From contig ONWR01000007.1 of the NCBI GenBank assembly GCA_900321605.1, forward strand, positions 88,376-152,375: a stretch of DNA of 64,000 bases, given 5' to 3'. The position numbers and the translations under genes were made by a program. Below, piece after piece: positions 59,884-64,000 of the stretch (positions are counted from its first letter, which is position 1; every line of letters begins with the position of its first letter). The notes below the pieces were generated by a model. It was given only the letters and a program-made list of their open reading frames with translations, did not search any database and was not told the origin of the DNA. This stretch comes from an uncultured Bacteroidales bacterium. Its GTDB lineage: Bacteria; Bacteroidota; Bacteroidia; Bacteroidales; Paludibacteraceae.

Positions 59884-60119
59884 CGTCGCGGACTTCTCGA
59901 CGTTAAATAGAAGAACATATTGAAAATGCGCATTTGCGCAAGAAGGCATATAGCTTCGTTAACAAAGTCGGCTAAAACTTATAGAACAGAAAGAGATATG
60001 TCCCTATTATTCGTGTCTTGGCATGAGTATGTGGGATTTCTGTTTAATATAAGTTTTAGCCGACTAAGTTAACGGCTCCCACATACTCATGCTTTTTTCA
60101 AAAAACATAAAAGCATGAG
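59884..60119 (+). promoter_or_regulatory. structured leader with mutually exclusive pairings, candidate RNA switch
   Basis: A small hairpin (CGTCG/CGACG, 59884-59902) is followed by a long hairpin. GTTAAC (59958-59963) and 18 bases at 59966-59983 pair perfectly with 60048-60065 and GTTAAC (60068-60073). An inner 8-bp stem (59985-59992 with 60037-60044) closes a 44-base loop. In the loop GCATGAGTATGTGGGA (60021-60036) is the exact complement of TCCCACATACTCATGC (60077-60092). The latter also pairs over 11 bp with 60109-60119 (AAAAGCATGAG), which contains the start codon at 60115. The two pairings of 60087-60092 cannot coexist. No family is recognised. Confidence 0.7.
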
Positions 60120-60528
60120 CACTTATAATTATGCACCCGGAGCGGTGCACCTTGATATTCGTCATAGTAACATTAACATGTCGGCAGCGAGCCTTGCGGA
60201 ATTGGTACGTTCTGTAAGATCTAATGCTACCAACGAAAACACGACAAGAGATGCGGAGGACATAACTCCGGTTAACACCTCGTTCTTCTGTACCACTCGC
60301 TTCACATCTGACATCATTGAGAAGAATTTGCGGCAAGCCATCAAATCTGCTTCAAGCAAAGCCGATGCGTGTAGGCGCGTCATGGATTTGGAGCCGTTGG
60401 GTTACGTAGTATTAAGTAACGTGACCGATGCCCGCAAAGCCGAATTGATCAATCCCTTTGCCACTCCCAAATATATTTTATGCGGTGACGATTTCACAAA
60501 AGCACGCAACCGACGCACGAAGCAATAA
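60115..60528 (+). CDS. hypothetical protein (137 aa) under a structured leader
   Basis: The N-terminus reads MSTYNYAPGAVHLDIRHSNI and the rest is helical: ASLAELVRSVRSNATNENTT, SDIIEKNLRQAIKSASSKAD, LGYVVLSNVTDARKAELINP and a basic end (ARNRRTKQ). No signal peptide or membrane helix. I do not recognise the family. The VHLDIRHS motif recurs as IHMDIRDS in the truncated sigma protein upstream. The gene has its own promoter and terminator, and its ATG lies in the pairing region of the leader, so its synthesis is probably controlled at translation. Confidence 0.7.
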   Translation: MSTYNYAPGAVHLDIRHSNINMSAASLAELVRSVRSNATNENTTRDAEDITPVNTSFFCTTRFTSDIIEKNLRQAIKSASSKADACRRVMDLEPLGYVVLSNVTDARKAELINPFATPKYILCGDDFTKARNRRTKQ

Positions 60529-60603
60529 GTGTCCGAAAGTGTCCGAGGACAAATAACCGATTTACGGCAGTTTGTCCGAAAGTTTGTCCTAATCTGTCCG
60601 AAT

Positions 60604-60634
60604 ATGAGACCTCTTTTTGCAGGTCTCATTTTTT
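60604..60634 (+). terminator. terminator of the 137-residue protein gene
   Basis: ATGAGACCT and AGGTCTCAT form a 9-bp stem with an 8-base loop followed by a T run. The next promoter's -33 box lies in its loop. Confidence 0.88.
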
Positions 60635-60647
60635 GTATGTACCTTTG
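60616..60647 (+). promoter_or_regulatory. promoter overlapping the preceding terminator
   Basis: TTTG (60616-60619) in the terminator loop, 20 bases, TACCTTTG (60640-60647). It would give a leader of about 280 bases before ATG 60936. Confidence 0.75.
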
Positions 60648-60649
60648 TC

Positions 60650-60708
60650 GTCGGAATTGGAGATCAATGACTGCGTTACTACGTAACTTGTATAATTGTC
60701 TCAATTCC
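60650..60708 (+). ncRNA. hairpin at the start of the second leader
   Basis: GGAATTG.AG pairs with CTCAATTCC around an inner stem GTTAC/GTAAC. It begins at the predicted transcription start. Probably a 5' UTR structure. Confidence 0.45.
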
Positions 60709-60714
60709 TCCTCT

Positions 60715-60752
60715 CCCCATCGGACGCACTGCGTTAGCGCCCGTCGGGGGCC
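60715..60752. repeat. 35-bp palindromic element, copy 2
   Basis: Near-identical to 31694-31729: CCCC-TCGGACGC-actg-cgtta-GCGCCCGTCGGGG. Both copies are in leaders. Confidence 0.8.
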
Positions 60753-60860
60753 CCAATGTGGGAAAAGAATAAGACAACGACCGCAAAAAGAAAAGAAACA
60801 AAAGAAAAATTAAAAATTGTACAAAAGGGTGTTACGTACTGCGCGTATGAGTAGCACCAT

Positions 60861-60923
60861 ATGTAACACCTTTATGTAACACCTTTATGTAACACCTTTA
60901 TGTAACACCCTTTATGTAACACC
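60861..60923. repeat. five direct repeats of 13-14 bp (atgtaacaccttt)
   Basis: Units at 60861-60873, 60874-60886, 60887-60899, 60900-60913 and 60914-60923, with an inverted partial copy (gggtgttacgt) near 60827-60837. Spaced directly upstream of the gene at 60936, they look like iterons or a multi-site operator. Confidence 0.85.
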
Positions 60924-60935
60924 AATTAATAATTT

Positions 60936-61309
60936 ATGAATGATTTTCAACCATTATGGGCGCTGCTTCGTGAACATGGTTCGAGCGCCAAACGAGAAAC
61001 CGAATGTTTCAGCAGCGAGTGTATGACACCATTCGCTCCAAACTGGAGCAAGGCAAGTTTGTTCATTACGATCCTCTGCGTGCCATGGAGGAGAATGCGC
61101 GCCCTCCACGGCTACAGACCCTCAGTTACGCCGATTATTACGCCCGCTATCACACCACCGTTACCAAACGACGCATCGAAGCAGGAGACACACGGAGACG
61201 GCAACTGATCTTCAAAGAAGTCTATGCTTCCCTCAAAAAACAACTATCGCACCGGGAGCGGAACGGGAGCGGAACGAGAGCGGAAAGGGGGCAAGTGCTA
61301 ACTAAATAG
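60936..61309 (+). pseudogene. small protein gene with an apparent one-base frameshift
   Basis: The frame from ATG 60936 begins MNDFQPLWALLREHG and then turns into low-quality sequence. The other frame continues ERQTRNRMFQQRVYDTIRSK, EQGKFVHYDPLRAMEEN and LQTLSYADYYARYHTTVTKR to a stop at 61307. Joining them by adding one T at the run near 60980 gives one 124-residue protein with plausible composition throughout, resembling a Bacteroidales family of small proteins I know only as hypothetical. It may be a real mutation, programmed shift or assembly error in a T run. Confidence 0.65.
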
Positions 61310-61316
61310 TCTAACG

Positions 61317-61547
61317 ATGAAAAAAAAGTATTATTTTACGGACATTATCCGCCGTCTCGAAACTCTCGAAACCCTCCTGCAATGGGAGGTCGGTATGCAA
61401 GGATTCAAGATCCTCTTGTACGGCTGGCGTATCAAACATCATTTTCCGGAATACCAGTTCTATGGTCGCCAGTACATGAATGGTACGGAGATACTTTCCT
61501 TCTCCGAATATGCAGGATACGACCTCTCCCAAGACCCTCAAAACTAA
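61317..61547 (+). CDS. hypothetical protein (76 aa)
   Basis: A 76-residue basic protein, MKKKYYFTDIIRRLETLETL then LQWEVGMQGFKILLYGWR, rich in aromatic residues, ending in an acidic tail. It follows the frameshifted gene by 7 bases and may be in the same unit. No family recognised. No signal peptide. Confidence 0.5.
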   Translation: MKKKYYFTDIIRRLETLETLLQWEVGMQGFKILLYGWRIKHHFPEYQFYGRQYMNGTEILSFSEYAGYDLSQDPQN

Positions 61548-61583
61548 AAATCAAGGGTTTTACTGGATTTCCAAATGCGTTTA

Positions 61584-61615
61584 TTTGGTCATGTCCTAAA
61601 AAAGCAGTACCTTTG
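61584..61615 (+). promoter_or_regulatory. promoter for the small lipoprotein gene
   Basis: TTTG (61584-61587), 20 bases, TACCTTTG (61608-61615). A leader of about 145 bases includes the palindrome near 61725. Confidence 0.88.
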
Positions 61616-61761
61616 CACTCGCTTTCGGAAAGATAGGATAATGAGCGGTTCGGGCGTCTATCGTCTGTCCTCAGTCCGGACGGCTCAGAAAGGGACATTC
61701 CGAAAGTAGCGCGCTTAAATTCATCCGCCAAGATTGACGGATTCCAAAACCACCCTTAACT

Positions 61762-61959
61762 ATGAGCAAGAATCAGATTTACAAGATGGTAGCGACCATC
61801 GCGACGGCAATCGTGACCTGTGTTGCTATCGCGTTAGGGTTGCAGTCCTGCACCGCCACGCGAGTAGTGAGTACCGCGGCATCGTATGTGCAGCACGGCG
61901 ACACCACAACCACCATCATGACCAAGACCACGGAGACCTACCGTGGCGAGAAACACTAA
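61762..61959 (+). CDS. small lipoprotein (65 aa)
   Basis: MSKNQIYKMVATIATAIVTC then VAIALGLQSC gives a hydrophobic leader with a lipobox (LQSC) at about residue 30. The mature peptide is 36 residues, rich in Thr with TTTTIMTKTTETYRG. It resembles the very small Bacteroidales lipoprotein-like proteins with a K-x-x-x-x-I-A-T-A-I leader seen in accessory regions. Function unknown. Confidence 0.65.
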   Translation: MSKNQIYKMVATIATAIVTCVAIALGLQSCTATRVVSTAASYVQHGDTTTTIMTKTTETYRGEKH

Positions 61960-62010
61960 TCGTTAAACCTAACCTCCCTCACGGCGTAGGGGATCGAGCA
62001 GACAAAATCA

Positions 62011-62084
62011 GTCTTACAGGCGAAGCCGGTCTTACAGCGTAGCGATCCTACAGTGTAAGCGGTCTTACAGCCCAAAGGGCGGTC
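62011..62084 (-). repeat. modular hairpin repeat (GACCG...CTGTAA), intergenic copy in opposite orientation
   Basis: Four units with cores CCCTTTGGG, CTTACA, CTACGC and GGCTTCGCC, read on the minus strand. It is the only one of the five copies that is not inside a gene. Confidence 0.85.
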
Positions 62085-62107
62085 TGTTCGGCAAACGCCG
62101 AACATTT

Positions 62108-62500
62108 ATGGCAAAAGCAAAAGTAGGCGCCGCAGGAATTGAGTATATCCAAGGCGCATTGAAACGACCGAAAAAGATGAACGGTCACAATCACGGAAAT
62201 TATCTGGTGGCGACCCACCGCAGTGCTCCGACCGAGAGCCCGGACTGCCAGCGTCTGTACACGTTCGACTCCGACCGCTACAAACGCAGTACGCCGGCAA
62301 GTGCTAATGAGGTAGCGAAACGTAACCGTTTTGCAGCCGTTCGTGCAGCCGTGGCAGCCCGCGCAAAGGATCTGATGAAGATCAGTGCCGACCAAGCGGC
62401 ATTCGCAGCGCAGAAGGACGCCCCGAACGGCAAAAAGACCATGCGTGCCTTCCTCTGGAAGCTGGAGAAAGAGGCGTACGATCAGGCACACCAAGGGTAA
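62108..62500 (+). CDS. hypothetical protein (130 aa), conserved Bacteroidales type
   Basis: A basic, probably cytosolic protein: IEYIQGALKRPKKMNGHNHG, YLVATHRSAPTESPDCQRLY, ANEVAKRNRFAAVRAAVAAR, AQKDAPNGKKTMRAFLWKLE. The DAPNGKKTM and FAAV words look like a conserved fold. I recall similar proteins of unknown function in Bacteroidales genomes but no activity. A degenerate partial copy of its C-terminus lies at 62720-62783. It is probably transcribed from 61584 with the small lipoprotein gene. Confidence 0.65.
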   Translation: MAKAKVGAAGIEYIQGALKRPKKMNGHNHGNYLVATHRSAPTESPDCQRLYTFDSDRYKRSTPASANEVAKRNRFAAVRAAVAARAKDLMKISADQAAFAAQKDAPNGKKTMRAFLWKLEKEAYDQAHQG

Positions 62501-62530
62501 GCTGTCGAAACCCTCTAAGCAGGGCAAAAG

Positions 62531-62555
62531 AAAAGCGTCCGAAAGGGCGCTTTTC
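62531..62555 (+). terminator. terminator after the 130-residue protein gene
   Basis: AAAAGCGTCC and GGGCGCTTTT pair around GAAA with one G-T pair, ending in a T run, 30 bases after the stop. Confidence 0.8.
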
Positions 62556-62561
62556 CTATGT

Positions 62562-62783
62562 AACTCCGACGGTGCGAAAGTGTTCATCATCACCAAAGCA
62601 GCCAATGATTGGAGCCGCTATGTGGATCGGAGACGCTATTCTGCTGAAAACCTTCGTACAGGGAGACATCATCGAAGTACCGATGGCATCAACACTTCTT
62701 GTAATAACATCTATCTCCGTGATATGGTGGAGCGTTCGTTCCTCTGGTCGTTGGAGAAAGCCGCCTACGAGGCAAACCATTGA
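62562..62783 (+). pseudogene. remnant related to the 130-residue protein gene
   Basis: There is no usable start after the terminator. The frame ends with ERSFLWSLEKAAYEANH, which matches the end of the preceding protein (RAFLWKLEKEAYDQAH) at residue and base level. The earlier part (LFLCNSDGAKVFIITKAAND) does not match. It looks like a decayed tandem copy or a relic of an insertion. Confidence 0.55.
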
Positions 62784-62958
62784 TGACCAATCACCAATCA
62801 CAAATCACCTTGCTCTTGTCAGTGACTGAAGGAAGGAATATGCATCAGAGCGGTGTAAAAGGCTTCGGGAGAAAGACCGTGTCCGCTCCGCCTAAAAGGG
62901 ATAAAAATTCATAGTATCGGATACTATCCGAAATTTTTTGATACCAAGAGGTGCGTGT
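62784..62958. other. spacer between converging genes
   Basis: Contains a caatcaccaatcacaaatcac repeat word at the start and an AT-rich stretch (atagtatcggatactat, a short palindrome near 62912). No gene seen. Confidence 0.5.
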
Positions 62959-63816
62959 TTAAAATCGTTCGCGGAACTCGGAGGGAGTACAGCCTTTGGA
63001 CTCCCGGAAGAGACGGTTAAAATGGCTGAGTGTGTTGAAACCACAGGAGAAACCAATCTCGGAAACAGGGTGCTGTGTCGTCAGTAACAACCGTGCTGCT
63101 ATACCCAACCGGTAATCAATGAGATAACGGTTGGGTGTGCGGCCGGTCTTGTTTCGGAAGAAACGCGAGAAAGATTCCAGTGCCATGCATGCCAAATCTG
63201 CCATTTCTTTCAACCCTATATCGTTCATGTAATTTTTTGCGATAAACTCTTTTACCTGCTTTACCCGTTCGTCCTCATTCTCTTCTTTGGCATTTACAAA
63301 AGAGGAGGAGGATAGTTCGTGTGCATCTTCCACTAATGACAACCGGTACAGCAGATTGAACAGCCGGATGACAGAGGCAAAACTATCGTTGCTCTGCGCC
63401 AGATTGATAATATCCTCGCGCAATAAACGGATGGCGGGTTCCGGAAAGGCAAGCCCTCTTTGGGCGCGCTCTATCATACGCCGAATGGACGCTAACGCGC
63501 GCTTGTCCATTAAGGCGCCTCTGAAAATATCCGGGTCTATGTGGATCGTGATTTCATGTATGTCCTGCTCCGGGCATGTGCCCTGCTCCCAAATGTGCAC
63601 CAACTTACTGCCGGTGATAAGCACCAGATCCAAATCTCCGATCTGCTCGTGACTGTCACCTATGGTGCGTACCACACCGGCGGCATTCTCTACGAAATTC
63701 AATTCAAATACCTCATGGCAGTGCGCCGGGTATTCAAAGTAGGTCTTGTGACGGTCACCTATATAAAAAATGTCTAATGGCTCCAAATGAGTGATTTCGT
63801 TGAAAATTTCTTTCAT
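62959..63816 (-). CDS. AraC-family transcriptional regulator
   Basis: 285 residues. The N-terminal cupin-like sensing domain (about 15-150) has YFEYPAHCHEVFELNFVENA and DLDLVLITGSKLVHIWEQG. The C-terminal AraC domain (about 185-285) has two helix-turn-helices: IGLKEMADLACMALESFSRF and PVSEIGFSCGFNTLSHFNRL, ending CTPSEFRERF. The HCHEVFELN pattern is typical of sugar-sensing members, but the ligand is unknown. Its promoter is back to back with another at the window's right edge, so it may regulate the unseen gene there. Confidence 0.92.
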   Translation of the reverse strand: MKEIFNEITHLEPLDIFYIGDRHKTYFEYPAHCHEVFELNFVENAAGVVRTIGDSHEQIGDLDLVLITGSKLVHIWEQGTCPEQDIHEITIHIDPDIFRGALMDKRALASIRRMIERAQRGLAFPEPAIRLLREDIINLAQSNDSFASVIRLFNLLYRLSLVEDAHELSSSSFVNAKEENEDERVKQVKEFIAKNYMNDIGLKEMADLACMALESFSRFFRNKTGRTPNRYLIDYRLGIAARLLLTTQHPVSEIGFSCGFNTLSHFNRLFRESKGCTPSEFRERF

Positions 63817-63843
63817 CGCTGTGTGTTATATGAAAATTTGCTG

Positions 63844-63875
63844 CAAAATTACTATAAAAAACTGAATTTTGCAAA
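63844..63875 (-). promoter_or_regulatory. promoter for the AraC regulator
   Basis: Minus-strand TTTG (63872-63875), 20 bases, TAATTTTG (63844-63851), 28 bases before ATG 63816. Confidence 0.85.
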
Positions 63876-63924
63876 CTGAATTTGGCATTTTGGTAAAAAA
63901 TGCAAAAAATCAGTCGGTTTTGTA

Positions 63925-63956
63925 TTAGTCTGTTTGCGAAAAAAGCAGTAATTTTG
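63925..63956 (+). promoter_or_regulatory. promoter for a gene beyond the right edge
   Basis: TAATTTTG (63949-63956) preceded by AAAAAAGCAG as in other strong promoters, with a weak -33 (TTAG). It is divergent from the AraC promoter. Confidence 0.65.
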
Positions 63957-64000
63957 CACCGGAATTTCAAAGACTACTAACCAAGACAAATGACTAATAC

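Noticed and set aside
59958-60073. Long inverted repeat as ends of an insertion sequence or a retron RNA
   Set aside because: No transposase or reverse transcriptase is adjacent, no target duplication is visible, and the extra complementary segments fit a regulatory leader better. Not fully excluded.

Overview
The window is a contiguous piece of a chromosome from a member of the Bacteroidetes, almost certainly order Bacteroidales. The evidence is the promoter grammar (a TTTG -33 box, 20 bases, then a TAnnTTTG -7 box, seen at about 18 sites), GldD, several large secreted proteins with a shared C-terminal tail of the type IX secretion kind, a Porin_10-type porin, a short RpoD, a GGGP synthase, and an ECF sigma/outer-membrane receptor module. 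No rRNA, CRISPR array or complete insertion sequence is seen. One tRNA (Arg, TCT anticodon) is present.

Layout. 1-4046 (minus): start of a type II topoisomerase A subunit, a 53-residue membrane protein, dprA, a VanZ-like protein and upp. 4204-7028 (plus): DUF5063 protein, a DEDD 3'-5' exonuclease, alkaline phosphatase. 7291-13957 (minus): two large secreted multi-module proteins. 14305-20550 (minus): BASS-type transporter, tRNA-dihydrouridine synthase, 7TM-HD phosphohydrolase, a GGGP synthase/TadA fusion and gldD. 20871-31325 (plus): manC, a glycogen block (debranching enzyme, GT4 synthase, GH57), porin, clpC, thioredoxin. 31383-32637: structured leader, tRNA-Arg, rpoD. 32760-35291 (minus): ribbon-helix-helix protein, outer membrane protein and a short RNase R. 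35448-50726 (plus): glgP, a secreted protein, panD-tgt-lptFG, an orphan tail protein, typA, tig, mpl, holin-like protein, dCMP deaminase and S41 protease. 50765-54942 (minus): pepD, ansA and an AAA ATPase. 55577-59459 (plus): ECF sigma, putative anti-sigma, DUF4252 protein and an outer-membrane receptor. 59469-62783: an island of small poorly known genes with elaborate RNA leaders. 62959-63816 (minus): AraC regulator.

Two things stand out. First, the genome carries several families of very short repeats (7-10 bp units, and 16-25 bp hairpin-like units) that lie between genes and have also entered reading frames without breaking them. They appear as extra low-complexity segments in at least ten housekeeping proteins, replace protein ends, and form the linker that joins GGGP synthase to tRNA adenosine deaminase. 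Second, at 59842-60119 a 235-base leader carries a long hairpin and three mutually exclusive pairings, one of which buries the start codon of the downstream gene. This looks like an RNA switch. The same island has a truncated sigma factor whose tail resembles the start of the switched gene, five direct repeats, a promoter overlapping a terminator, and a frameshifted gene.
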